From assembly GCF_037126465.1 (NCBI RefSeq), contig NC_088205.1, positions 28,689,482 to 28,753,481 of the forward strand: a stretch of 64,000 nucleotides of DNA, in the 5' to 3' direction. A program made the position numbers and the translations under genes. The notes under the pieces are model-generated. The model was not told the DNA's origin. It did not search any database and was given only the letters and a program-made list of their open reading frames with translations. Shown here piece after piece: positions 39,909 through 50,750 of the stretch (its first letter is position 1; the number at the start of each line of letters is the position of its first letter). This stretch comes from Ornithodoros turicata (lineage: Eukaryota > Arthropoda > Arachnida > Ixodida > Argasidae).

Positions 39909-40274
39909 TCAAACACCGGCTACCTTAGCTATAGCCCGCCCTGCTACACCACCTAATATACTAGTCAAGCCTGTCAGTAATAGTGGGAGTAATGGGACCA
40001 AACCTCCTCGTTGTCGATATAAAAACTTTTGTAGCTTCTTTGGTGATTTGTGCAATGTTTTATATGCGATGTATTGTTTTGTAGCTTTATATTTCTTTAA
40101 ATCTTTGTATAGTTTCGGTGAAAGTTTAACATTACCATTCAATATATTCTTGCAAACTTCGGAAAGAGCTTCAATGCTGTGCGGAGGAGCCTCCTTCAAT
40201 ATATTTTCCCGTTCTTTTGGAGTGCAGGTTGCAAGCACTTTAAGGAAAGTTAAATGGTGACGTAGACTTTTCAT
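39909..40274 (-). CDS. Small conserved Polinton protein with hydrophobic C-terminus (B)
   Basis: The 121-residue homolog of 32955-33299 has HLTFLKVLATCTP, LSEVCKNILNGNVKLSP, a Lys-rich middle and RGGLVPLLPLLLTGLTS at the end. The start overlaps the ATPase stop by 4 bp. The spacing and order match A. Confidence 0.8.
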   Translation of the reverse strand: MKSLRHHLTFLKVLATCTPKERENILKEAPPHSIEALSEVCKNILNGNVKLSPKLYKDLKKYKATKQYIAYKTLHKSPKKLQKFLYRQRGGLVPLLPLLLTGLTSILGGVAGRAIAKVAGV

Positions 40275-40897
40275 TTTGGTATGAAAACAAATTGTGACTC
40301 GAGCTTGGTTATACCTGTTCGCAATCTTTTATCAGACTGGGTAAGTGGGTGTAGGTCAATCACTAGATAACCAAATGGTTTCTCTGTTGCTTGTTCGAAT
40401 GCATTCAGAAAGTATGGCAACCGTGATTTCCCGAAGATTTGTCGTCCTAAAAGTTCGAGTTGCGTACGAGATCTTAAATTATTGAATAATATTATATATG
40501 TGCTGTTGTGTGATAGAGTGCGGTAGTTTACATCGTTATGAAATAAGTATTGGCAAAGAAAAATAATTGATGCATTCTTGTGATGGGACGCTCTTGTATA
40601 GAGGTGAACCATATCTTGCATAACATTCTTTTCAGTCATGAGATCATCAACTATAATCAGTGTTGGTATGTTCTCATCCCATGTCGTTGGTAATTCTTTA
40701 CTAAATGTAATTTTAGTGAATTCATTCTGCCAGCTAGCGTCATATTTACTAACATAAAATATTTGTTCTGGGACTACACTGAATACTGATAGATTTCTAA
40801 GGATGTTACAAACTAAGTAAGTTTTTCCTGACATGGAAGGTCCACATATAATAATTCGTGCGGGGTGGATGAAAGAAAACGGTCTTACGTCAGACAT
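40271..40897 (-). CDS. A32-like genome-packaging ATPase (B)
   Basis: The 208-residue intact frame has Walker A GPSMSGKTYLV near residue 19 and Walker B TLIIVDDLM near residue 81. SIIFLCQYLF follows. It is the homolog of 33296-33931 and has the same downstream overlapping gene order. Confidence 0.9.
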   Translation of the reverse strand: MSDVRPFSFIHPARIIICGPSMSGKTYLVCNILRNLSVFSVVPEQIFYVSKYDASWQNEFTKITFSKELPTTWDENIPTLIIVDDLMTEKNVMQDMVHLYTRASHHKNASIIFLCQYLFHNDVNYRTLSHNSTYIILFNNLRSRTQLELLGRQIFGKSRLPYFLNAFEQATEKPFGYLVIDLHPLTQSDKRLRTGITKLESQFVFIPK

Positions 40898-40953
40898 TGT
40901 GTCACAGAGGTAGAAGTGAAACTGATAATAAGGTGTATTGATAACTAGATTTA

Positions 40954-41160
40954 TTACCGTCCACCATCGATTTGATCAAATTGACTTTTCGCAGACTCTT
41001 GTTTGATCCTGAGGAGACGTTCGTGAGACAAAACGCGTCTGATAGCTTCAGCTTTTGCTTCATGAATTTCTTGTTTCAGACGCCATTTCCTGTCTTCGGT
41101 AGACTCAACTTCCTCCTCTTCACATTTCTTTCCGAAACAGCGACGAAAGAGCTTCCACAT
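40954..41160 (-). CDS. Short protein with basic N-terminus (B)
   Basis: The 68-residue protein starts MWKLFRRCFGKKC and continues with a highly charged helix. It occupies the same place as 34002-34277 in A. Sequence similarity is weak beyond the N-terminal pattern. It faces away from the micro-exon gene, and the two share the 41161-41327 intergenic region. Confidence 0.6.
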   Translation of the reverse strand: MWKLFRRCFGKKCEEEEVESTEDRKWRLKQEIHEAKAEAIRRVLSHERLLRIKQESAKSQFDQIDGGR

Positions 41161-41285
41161 AATTATTTTTGGGAGAGAGCTCCTGGTCTGGGGAACGAAT
41201 GGAAAAATGAGGAGGTGGGCTCGCTCGAACGGTAATAAATGGGAAAGAGTGGAGAGGAGGTTGTATGATAATGAGGATGCGCGCG

Positions 41286-41293
41286 TTTAAAAG
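41286..41293 (+). promoter_or_regulatory. TATA-like box of micro-exon gene
   Basis: TTTAAAAG lies 35 bp before the ATG at 41328. Confidence 0.4.
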
Positions 41294-41327
41294 TTTCTTC
41301 CTCGCTTGACTGACACATTCCAAAAAA

Positions 41328-42260
41328 ATGTCCAACGAAAACGGTAAGTTTTTTGATCCGCAACGTAGTTCTTTTTTCTCATAGATATTGTCTTTTTCAG
41401 AGCTCAGCTCGAGCCCAATATACTTTGAAAACGGTAAGGAATTATAAAGAATATGAAAAAAGTGTTTAAATTTGATTTCATGTTTCAGCTCCAGAGTCAC
41501 CGCCACCGATATGTATGTATTATTGTGTCGTGTGTGTGTGTGTGTGTGTTATTAATTGATAATATCTTTTCAGCGTACACACCAGTATCGGATCAGAGCA
41601 GTAAGTTTTTGATTTACAGTGTAGTTCTTTTTTTCTCATGGCTGTTGTCTTTTTTTCAGTATTTAGCTCTAGTCCAACATTTTTTCCAAATGGTAAAGAA
41701 TTACAAAGAATATGAAAAAGATGTTTAAATTTGATTTCTTGTTTCAGCTCCAGAGTCACCGCCGCCGATATGTATGTATTATTGTGTTTGTGTATAGTTG
41801 ATGTTGTTGTTGTTGTTGTTGTTGTTGTGTGTGTGTGTGTGTGTGTGTTATTAATTGATAATATCTTTTCAGCGTACACACCAGTACCAAGACCAACGCC
41901 TGAATGTAAGTAAAAGTTATAGCATAATTACAATAATAAATGATGTTCACTTACAGATTACTGGGGTCCGTCGCCACAGTGTATGTATTAATGAAATGTA
42001 TAAACTGATATTAATTTAGATTCGCTTACAGATTACTGGGGTCTGCCACCACAGCATTGTATGTATTATTGAAATATAAGTGTGCTTTCATATAATAACA
42101 ATATCCACTTTTCAGGTCAGTGCTGTGTCCAACGTGAGTTATCGTGTGGTAAGCAAATGTGACGATGTTAATTTTATGTTTTCTTTCAGGAGTGGAAACA
42201 AAAGAGTTTTTAAAAAATGTAATAATAGAGACATTGAACGAAATATTTAGAGAGCAATAA
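41328..42260 (+). CDS. Micro-exon gene, 11 exons, Pro/Ser/Tyr-rich protein (B)
   Basis: Exons are 41328-41343, 41401-41433, 41489-41512, 41574-41600, 41660-41692, 41748-41771, 41873-41905, 41957-41980, 42032-42058, 42116-42133 (or to 42148) and 42190-42260. All introns are phase 1, 41-101 nt long, with GTAAGN, GTATGT or GTGAGT donors and CAG or ACAG acceptors. Internal exons are 18-33 nt and all multiples of three, so any can be skipped in frame. The product is 109 or 114 residues. It repeats APESPPPISYTPV (exons 3-4 and 6-7) and YYWG (exons 8, 9), has a Cys cluster, and ends in an amphipathic helix. There is no signal peptide. Exons 2-4 with their introns were duplicated as 5-7. AATAAA overlaps the stop. 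I recognise no family. Confidence 0.8.
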
Positions 42261-42269
42261 ATGTATGCA

Positions 42270-42608
42270 TTCTTTATTATGTGTATTGTGTTTCTTCTGT
42301 TACAGGTCGTGAAGGTTTTTCGGCTGGGTTTTTCTCCTTCACCTGATTGGCATCACAATTGGCACAATTCCCAGCACAATTGGCTTTAATAAATATATCG
42401 CAACTTGATTGGCATTACAATTGGCATTAATAAATATATTTTCACTCGTACTTTTTGTGTATGACCCTTCTTTGCATGTCTCTGCATGTTATAAGCGCGC
42501 GGACAAGCCTCCGCAAACGCGCTGCGCAGGGAAAAATACGCGCAGGGCTCAGGGGCAGGGATCCTGTAGTTTGGACACCCTGTAGTCTGGACAAGGCCTA
42601 TTACTACT
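42270..42608 (-). repeat. Polinton B right terminal inverted repeat
   Basis: About 339 bp form the inverse of 14054-14386, ending …GGCCTATTACTACT. Confidence 0.9.
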
Positions 42609-42614
42609 CATCAG
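42609..42614. repeat. Polinton B target-site duplication, right
   Basis: CATCAG is identical to 14048-14053. The interrupted LINE resumes right after it. Confidence 0.9.
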
Positions 42615-43983
42615 GCATCTATGTGGATCATCCTGGGGCCTATCGAGTGCTGACCTCCGCCAGGTCCACTCTTCGTTGGTCCTCGGCACCTTAAGCTACA
42701 GTCTACCAGTGTTGCACGAGCTCACTGTTTTTGGTGACAGGGCAATACTCGGTGCTCAAGCTAGAAGCCTTCGCCTTTGCTTAGGTGTGCCTAAAACAAC
42801 AGAGACCTTCTCTGTTTTGGCAGAGGCGCGAGAGCCTCCAGCCCACATTCTACGCGACAAAGAAACTCTTGGTTTTTACGCCCGATTCGTCAGCCGACAT
42901 ACCCATCATTACCTGCGAGATAACTGTGTGACTTCCCCGTCGTCCGCATTCTGTCCTGCTCTGCTTTGTCTTAACGGCTGCATCCCTCACCGTAACACCT
43001 CTGCTGTATACGCGCCATCGACGTGGACGCTGAATCAGCCCATCGTACATGAATCTGTGCCTGGCATTGCTAGCAAAAACAACATACCACCTGTCGCTCT
43101 ATGTCAACTTACCTGGACCACATTCATGTCTTCCATAGCCATAGAACGGAGGTGTACACAGACGGGTCAGTGCGGCAAGGTTCGTCGACGGCGGCGTACT
43201 ATGCCCCTAGCGACGACTTTGAGCATGCGTCTCGGCTTCCCAATGAAGCGTCACATGTAGAAGCTGAGCTTGCTATTCTTGCTGCCTTGAAGCATATGTC
43301 TGCCTCTCCGCCTAGTGTCTGGAGGGTATTGACTGACAGCAAAGCGGCCTTAGCTATCTTGGTGTCTTTCTCAGTTAAGATAGTCTGCGACGTGCATACC
43401 CTGATCCTCGTAATCTATAATGAGCTCCTGTCCTCGGGCCACGCTGTGTGGTTTCAATGGGTTCCGAGTCATGTCGGCATCCCCGGCAATACTCGCGCTG
43501 ACGCGTGCCCATGCGTTAGAGCCGCTTGGTGGAATACACATCTCGACATCCGCCTGCCAACTGCAGCGACGCCGCTTCCTTACTGCCAATACCAAGCTGT
43601 TTGCCAAGAACGCTGCCAGGACCAACCCATACTTGAGGTCCATTGACCCAGCGATGGACTACACTATATGCGGTCGTGTCTCAAGGAGGGAAGAATCTGT
43701 CATTCATCGGCTCCGCCTTAACGTCGCCCGCACTCCGTCACTTCCGTTTAAAATGGACCAGCAAGCCACACTTTTATGTTCTACCTGCAACGTTGAGGCA
43801 CATATTCCTCACCTTCTGCTCGACTGCCCCTGTTCCAAGTCCTTCCGCGACAACCTCAAGTCTCGCCTAACCAGCCTCGGGTACTCCATCTCTCTCGCAA
43901 CACTACTTGGCACACGGAGTAGTGGAGTAACCGTGGCGCTTCTCCACTACCTGGGTGATACCGGTCTCCTCAGCAGCCTGTGA
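42615..43983 (+). pseudogene. LINE ORF2, RT thumb, RNase H and C-terminal zinc knuckle
   Basis: This continues 12228-14053 after Polinton B. The RT thumb (SYSLPVLHELTVFGDRAI, LRLCLGVPKTT) is followed by an RNase H domain with YTDGS (Asp), HVEAELAIL (Glu), LTDSKAAL (Asp) and PSHVGIPGNTRADA. A frameshift follows at about 43500. The remaining frame (43420-43983) has a CCHC-type motif CSTCNVEAHIPHLLLDC and ends with TGA at 43981-43983. RNase H places this LINE in the I superfamily rather than the simple Jockey group. Confidence 0.85.
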
Positions 43984-45990
43984 CATCGTGTGTGGGACGG
44001 CAGAAGACCTCTGACCCCCTATCGCCTTACTTTTAACTACCGCAGGACTACGCACTAACGAATCATTTAATAAGGAATAGCAAGCCATCCATTCTGGTGA
44101 CCTTTCCTGTGAAAATAAAAAGATCCCCCCCTCCGCGAATTTCTGTGAGACCAGGAATTTCGCAACGGGGAGTATCTCGGCCCTCAAGAATAATCATACC
44201 CTATGAGTAAGAACCACGTGCTGTATAACCTAGCCTACAGTATTGCAAAATACTTGCAATTCCAGTTGAAAAACAAACGAAAAGAAAACGGCCTATTTAA
44301 TACAGATGCTGGTTCGCTGTGCACGCTTTGAAAGTGCTCACAATCCTGATTCAATCTATCTATCTTGGGACTCTAATCTATCTTCCCGTAGGTCACAGAG
44401 ATAACACTGGAAACTCTAGACGAAAAGCTTTCAAAGCTCGGTTATAACCAAGCAAAAAAGGGCTGTCTTGTGTTGCAGACGACAAGGCCACACCCGCATT
44501 TGTATGACGTCACAACCCTAGCTTACCCTGCTTTGGAGCAGAATCGACAAGGGATGTTACCAGGGTTAACCCTGGCTAATTATCGCGGCAGAATTATGAC
44601 CTCATTTCCGCTACCCTGGCTACTTTTCGCACACTTCGAGTCACTCGGAGTTGCCAGAGTTGAATAAAAAAACACGCCCTTAAGATTGAAAGTTGAATCA
44701 GAAATGTAGAGCACTTTCAAAGCGTACACAGCGTACCGGTGTCTGTATTAAATAGGCCATGTTTTTATTGGAATTGTAAGTATTTTGCAATACCATAGGC
44801 TAGGTTGTACGGCACGTGGTTCTTATTCATAGGGTATGATTATTTTTGAGGGCCGCGTTAGGCCTAGGGGCGCGTTTTCTTATTCAACCTGAGTAACCCG
44901 CGAGTTTGGTATGACGTAGCATCACGCGACCCTGGAGTAGCCACCCTTCGCCGTGAATTTTCGAACTGCCCGAGTCATTCTGCGCTCAAGATGGCGAACA
45001 TTGAAGTTTCGGTTTGCGCCAAATTGTAATGTGTATTCAGAAAGAGGAATGGGGAGAACAATATGTTTCTGTTTTCTCTGAAATTCGAGATGAAATTGGG
45101 TGCAATTTGCACATAGGCGTTGTTACTTGCTGCTGTTACTCTTGTTACTTGCTTAGGTGATTGTTACTTGATGTGCGGCAAGCAATATTCTCAGTAAAAG
45201 TTTCATGTAGCTGGTGGTCAAGCCTGCATTCCTCAAGAATCCCTCGTGGGTGTAGTTCGTTAGCCGGACCACTGGGTTCTAGAAATTAGTGAGATCGTTT
45301 GAAAGCTAAATACCGCATATGCGAGTGAAAGAGGGTCATATACGTAAACTAAAAATGTAATTAAAATTGTGCGATCTAGAACTTTTTTATATGCTTTACA
45401 ATAAAACAACCTGAAGCACTTCTACAGTAGGACAACCTGCATAGAAAATGCACCCACCATGAACTAATCTATTAATAAACTAACCAACATGCTGTGCCGG
45501 CGCGTTCGCCCTGCTAAACATAAAGGTTGTTAAAATGTGGCTTTCATTCGCTAAAACAACTTAGACTGATATGGAAGACAATATCCGCTTTTTAAACACG
45601 GAATGCCCGAGCAGCACAATTTACTCAAAGTCGGGTGCAATAGGGGTGGACGGTATCTATCTTATCAATGTCCTTTAGTTTCACTAGTCTGTTCAAGGCC
45701 TTCCACCTACCCGTCCACCCCTATTGCACTGGACTTTCAGTAGATTGTGCTGCTTGTGAAGCAGTCGAGCATGAATGAATTTGTGAATTTCTGTGAGATC
45801 AGGAATTTCGCAAGCGGAATATCACGGCCCTGAAAAATAATCCTACCGTATTAATAGAACCACATGCTAGCCTACAGTATTGCAAAATACTTGCAATTCC
45901 CGTTGAATAAAAAACGACCCTTATTTAATGCAGACACGGGTGCGCTGTGCGCGCTTTGAAAGCGCACTACATTTCTGATTCAACCTTCTA
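43984..45990. repeat. LINE 3' flank and dispersed repeats (direct and inverted copies)
   Basis: There is no gene here. A unit of about 600 bp at 44075-44690 recurs in direct orientation at about 45775-46550 (the second copy holds a MITE). Part of it (44184-44345) is inverted at about 44690-44860. From 44870 to about 45625 the sequence is the inverse of most of 57420-58735, including a stretch with repeated GTTACTTGCTGCTGTTACT. All copies are diverged and non-coding. Confidence 0.65.
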
Positions 45991-46249
45991 CACCCTTAAA
46001 AAAGGGGAGTACTTTAACTCATTTTTTTTGCCACATATATAACACCCTTTTCGACAGAACAATTACTCTCAAAAAGGGAGTCTCCTCACTCCCTCATGGT
46101 AGTAGAGTAACACCTTTCTCCCTACTGCAGAGTAATATTACTCTCCGGCAGGGAGAAGGTGTTATGCTAGTCCCTTGAGGGAGTGAGGAGACACGGGTGT
46201 TATATATGTGGCAAGGAAAGGAGTTAAAGTACACCATTTTTTAAGAGTG
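45991..46249. mobile_element. MITE with CACCCTTAA/TTAAGAGTG ends
   Basis: The 259-bp element is flanked by TA (45989-45990 and 46250-46251). The ends are long imperfect inverted repeats carrying GGAGTACTTTAACTC and GCCACATATATAACACCC. The interior is also palindromic. Its end sequence resembles CACTCTAAA of the element at 10916-12227. It interrupts the second copy of the dispersed repeat. Confidence 0.75.
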
Positions 46250-46920
46250 TATCTTAGTAGTAATCTTCCAGTAGGTCACAGAGATAACACTGGAAAATTT
46301 TCCTAAAGGAAAAGCTTTCAAAACTCGGTTATGACCAAGCAAAAGAGGGTCAACAGTCGTGTTTAGCAGACGACAAGGCCACACGCGCATATGTGTGACA
46401 TCATAACCCTAGCTTACCCTGCTTTGAGACGAGTTGTTATCAGTGTGAACTCTGGTCACTTTTCGCCGCAGAGTTATGTCCTCATTTCCGCTACCCTGGC
46501 TACTTTTCGCCCACTTCGAGTCACTCGGAGTTGCCAGAGTTGAATAATGGCGAATTCCATGCACTGGTCGATCTGGAGCGAGCACCCGAATCCCCGTGAG
46601 AGCAACGAAATCCGGCACGGCACCAAATCCGAATCCACCACTGAGAAACAATCGCGCTCCGGCCAAGATAGTGGCGGAAGCCGTCGTCCACATCCGGCGG
46701 CTCTTCCAGCACTTGCTGTTGCTCGACCTTGAAAATGCGGAAGTTACGACAATGATTCGTTGAGGTTCCGGACGAATCCGAGCTTCCTCGGCGGGCAAGC
46801 AGGAGCACTCCACCGCGGACCAAGTTGATTTGAAACGACCAGTGAAACAGATGAATGCAAGCCGAACCGACCAGTGGAACACGCTTTCTCTATACCGCGG
46901 AGCAGACGCTCCAAATCGAC
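46250..46920. repeat. Dispersed repeat continuation
   Basis: About 46255-46550 continues the repeat unit that began at about 45775. 46550-46920 is unassigned. The short frames in it (46409-46882 minus, 46547-46732 plus) show no domain. Confidence 0.5.
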
Positions 46921-46926
46921 CACTGG
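46921..46926. repeat. Polinton C target-site duplication, left
   Basis: CACTGG precedes AGTAGTAGG. An identical CACTGG follows CCTACTACT at 57366-57371. Confidence 0.9.
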
Positions 46927-49900
46927 AGTAGTAGGAGGGAGTGCCGAGGCTACATGGGTGAGAGTTAGAAACCTGGACCCCTGCCCTGAGCCCTGCGCGT
47001 ATTTTTCCCCGCGCGGCGCGTGTGCGGAGGGTTGTCCGGGCGCTTATAGGCGGGGGAGGGCTGCGCGTGCGCTCATCGTAGCGTATTTTTCAGCCTGGGC
47101 AGACTTCTTTGGCCATACGTGGGCCGACTTCACATATTTTTTCCGATACAACAGGTGAGCGGTTTACATGCAGAGACATGCAAAGAAGGGTCATACACGA
47201 AAAGTACAAGTGAAAATATATTTATTAATGCCAATCCACTTGAGATATATTTATTAAAGCCAATAGTGCTGGGAATTGTGCCAACTGTGATGCCAATCAG
47301 GTGAAGGAGAAAAACCCAGCCGAAAAAAAAAAAAAACATTCACCACCTGTAACAGGGCGGTGCTCGGGTGGAAGGCTGCTGTGGTGGGCGGAGCGTGACC
47401 GGAGGGCTGCGTGCGCGTTTACCCTTCAGCCTGGGCCGCCGACTTTCGTCATTTTCCTACTTGGGCCGACTTCCTTCCTGCGACAGGTGGGCGGCGCTAG
47501 AGTGGAGGGCTGCTGTTGTGGGCGTCGCGTGGCCAGAGGGCTGCGTGCGCGTTTACCCTTCAGCCTGGGCCGCCGATTTTAATCGTAATTTTTCCAGCTT
47601 CAACAGGTGTGCAGTAGGCTGTTTACATGCAAAGGATAGCCATACACAAAAGTACAAGTGAAAATACAGTACAGTACAGTACAGTTTGACTTCGTCGAAA
47701 CTTACATCCCCATTTTTTTCTTTACTCACATCACATCACAAGTGAAAATATATTTATTAAAGTCATTAGGAATTATGACTCTGCGTGAATGGGAAAAACT
47801 TAGCCAAAAATCTGAAATAGAAGGAACACAATACACGTAACAAAGAATATACTTATTACAGGTATGATACATTTGCATTGAATAGGTATCACAAATCAAA
47901 CACAATATTTTTATTAACAGTAATCACAAGTTTTCAATGAATCAGAAGTGAAAGCGCATTTAATCAAAGAAGATATTCTTTATCAATACGATTACAATCA
48001 AATTACAAGTGCTATTATAAAAAGTCTGAGACGTTAGAATCTGATAGGTGTAAGTAATTTCGAGCACAATAGCTAAGTTTAATATTCCAATATGACACAA
48101 ATTTAATTAATCAATTTCTATTGAAGTGAATAGCGCAGACATAAGGCAATAATTCGATTCAACACATGGCTTTAATATAGAACCAATCCTCCAACATGTA
48201 GGGAAATAATAGCTACACCATATCGAAACGAGAAACGATCACCACATTTAATCAAAGAAGATATTCTTAATCAATATGATTATAAACAAAATTGTAAGTT
48301 GTATTATAAAAAGTCTAATATTCCTATACGTGAGAACCATCAGTGCAATAGCTGGAAGTTCTGATAGTTGTATGTAATTAACTGTGAACAGCAGAGACCC
48401 TGGAAGACTATGGGACACGAACACAAGACGAAATAAAATCTATACCACTACATTGGTTAATCAAAACAACATAGTAATCTATCATTCAGAAAATCAGAAG
48501 AAAAAATCAAACTCATCAGAAAATAGACATGTTAAAAACTTCACCACATAGCACGCTCCTAGCCAACAAACAGAACAAGGAACGACACGAACACAAGAGG
48601 AAATAAAATCTATACAACTACAAAGAAGATATTCCTAATGAAAACAACAGAGTAATCTATCATTCAGAAAATCAGAAGAAAAAATCAAACTCATCAGAAA
48701 ATAGACATGTTAAAAATGAACTGCACCACATAGCACGCTCCTAGCCAACAAACAGAACAAAGAACGACACGAACACAAGAGGAAATAAAATCTATACCAC
48801 TACAAAAAAGATATTCCTAATCAAAACACCAGAGTAACCTATCATTCAGAAAATCAAAAGAAAAAATCAAACTCATCAGAAAGTAGACTTGTTAAAAATG
48901 AACTTCACCACATAGCACGCTCCTAACCAACAACAAGATCTGATGATATCTGCCCCGATTTGTTGAAGACTGGTGCCGATAGATGTATGGAAGACCGCGG
49001 AACACGAACGACAAGAGGAAATGAAATCTATACCACTACAAAGAAGATATTCTTAATCAATATGATGACAATCAAATTACAATTTGTATTAGAAAAACTC
49101 TGAGACGTTAGAACCATCATTACAATAGTGTGAATATCTGTCATAACATTTGGAGCGCAATAGGGAATCTCAGTTTCATATTCCAACATTACTCAATTTT
49201 TAATTTCTTATTAAGTGAACAGCATAGACGTAAGGAAATAACGGGAAACAACACAAGCAACAGCTACAATTAATAAAGAGCCAAACCTGCGCACCATCCA
49301 ACACATAGAGAAATAATAGCTAATCAATCTATCAAAGGCGAAATAGCACAGACTTAACGCTGAAGAACAGAGGAACACGCGGCGACACGTAAACAACAAC
49401 AGAGGAAAATAATCTATCATTGAACCATCATAAAATCGACCAATATACAATTTTCATTCTAACAAACACTACGAACCTTGATGGAGGTATCCAAGACGTA
49501 GAAAATATGCACTGTTTTCACTCTTTTCCTCAAAGCCAAGAGACTTTATGTCTCTGTCTATGTGACCATAGCACCAGGCATGCTTTATCACTCAAAGGGT
49601 TAGGGGCTATATTACTTCGTCCAGCAAACGGGGCGCTCTAGAGGTCAGATAAGAGAGTTCAAAGGCGATATATTTCATTGTGCAGCGCAAATAGATGTCG
49701 ATATCACTCGCGGGGGTCACTATCTTTTCGCATCCTTTCCCTGAAACGGAAATCTTTCGTCAAAGTGGTTGACAAGTCGGCTAAGTTTGTAGAGATGCGA
49801 TATTGTTATTGAAGATGTAGAGAAAGTCCAAATTATTAATTGGTAGCAACGATACTCAATCAAAAACGAGAAACAAATTTAATCACATCAATTTTTGTAA

Positions 49901-50252
49901 TATCTTGCAACAGAAATTTTTAATGAACCACACAGAAATATCAAATGTGAAATGCAACTCAGAGTTATGAGGCATTCCCATCTTAGAGATACTTACTTAT
50001 GTCAATCGAGTGAACAATTGAAACAAATGCAAGACAATAATTATTTCAGGCAGTAAGTTCCCAACTCATAGAATATCAGACGAGTGAATATTTGAAACAA
50101 AGTCAAAACAATAATTCTCACGACAGGTGGAGATTATAGCATTCTAAACCAGATAATAAAATTTTAATCAATAAAATAAATATAGATATGCTTTTAATTA
50201 AGTGTAGATCTGCACTTGAAAACAGAAGGGAAAATTGCTCTACATTGAAAAG

Positions 50253-50681
50253 ATGGACAGATTTTGTACTCGATACCATAAGTCATGGGAAGATGTGATT
50301 AAAAACTGCTTCGAAAAGGAGGAGCCGCGAAACGATTTCATTATCGCTGCATTTCAATACGTCCTAGACATGGTCGTATTCGGGGATATGATACAAACTA
50401 CAGAACTGAAGGTGCAAGAATTTATATGCCGAATCTACAATACTTATAAAAATATCTGCACATCAACGTCAGAAGGGCCACAAGGATTGATGGCGGAGTT
50501 TTTGAGATTTGCTAACGAAGAATTGAAATACACTAGACCAGATGTAATTGTAATCATTGCAATGGGCATTGCGTTCATCAAGAAAGCAGTCGGATCAAAT
50601 TATCGTATACAAGCGGCCTATATCGCACGTTTCATTACGGATTTGTTGAAATTACACATATCTGAGATGGAAAGTACATAA
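50253..50681 (+). CDS. Conserved helical protein (family 2), Polinton C left arm
   Basis: From the ATG at 50253 the product is 142 residues with SWEDVIKNCF, PRNDF, DMVVFGD, GPQGLMAEFL and an AYIARFITDLLK helix. It is clearly homologous to 21046-21504 in A. The frame is intact. The mirrored copy in the right arm (53919-54260) is truncated by a stop. The function is unknown. Confidence 0.75.
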   Translation: MDRFCTRYHKSWEDVIKNCFEKEEPRNDFIIAAFQYVLDMVVFGDMIQTTELKVQEFICRIYNTYKNICTSTSEGPQGLMAEFLRFANEELKYTRPDVIVIIAMGIAFIKKAVGSNYRIQAAYIARFITDLLKLHISEMEST

Positions 50682-50750
50682 AATCTTATCACGTGATATG
50701 TTCCAATACCACGGCAACGCAATTATTTTCTTCTACCAGTCTCTGCAACG

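Larger units (their letters stand above)
14054..42608. mobile_element. Polinton/Maverick B (AT-rich), host of Polinton A
   Basis: B is bounded by CATCAG repeats, and its ends are AGTAGTAATAGG… and its inverse. It spans 28,555 bp, of which 15,394 bp are Polinton A plus its TSD copy, so its own length is about 13.16 kb. Genes in order: polB (−), spliced Cys-rich gene (+), small helical gene (+), protease (−), MCP (−), pX-like (−), minor capsid (−), integrase (−), two small genes (−), ATPase (−), short basic protein (−), micro-exon gene (+). polB, MCP and minor capsid carry stops or shifts; integrase, protease and ATPase are open. It interrupts a LINE RT domain. Confidence 0.95.

Noticed and set aside
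41453..41913. Short open frames on both strands within the micro-exon gene
   Set aside because: They run through introns and GT/GTT microsatellites. The spliced exons explain the coding signal better.
47300..47660. Gly/Arg/Ala-rich open frames in the GC-rich subterminal repeats of Polinton C (also 56519-56924)
   Set aside because: They exist in all frames of a duplicated GC-rich, TIR-internal unit and contain no domain.
48400..48960. Regular AT-rich repeats resembling a CRISPR array
   Set aside because: The repeats are long (about 170 bp), contiguous and imperfect, in a eukaryotic transposon. They are a tandem duplication without spacers.
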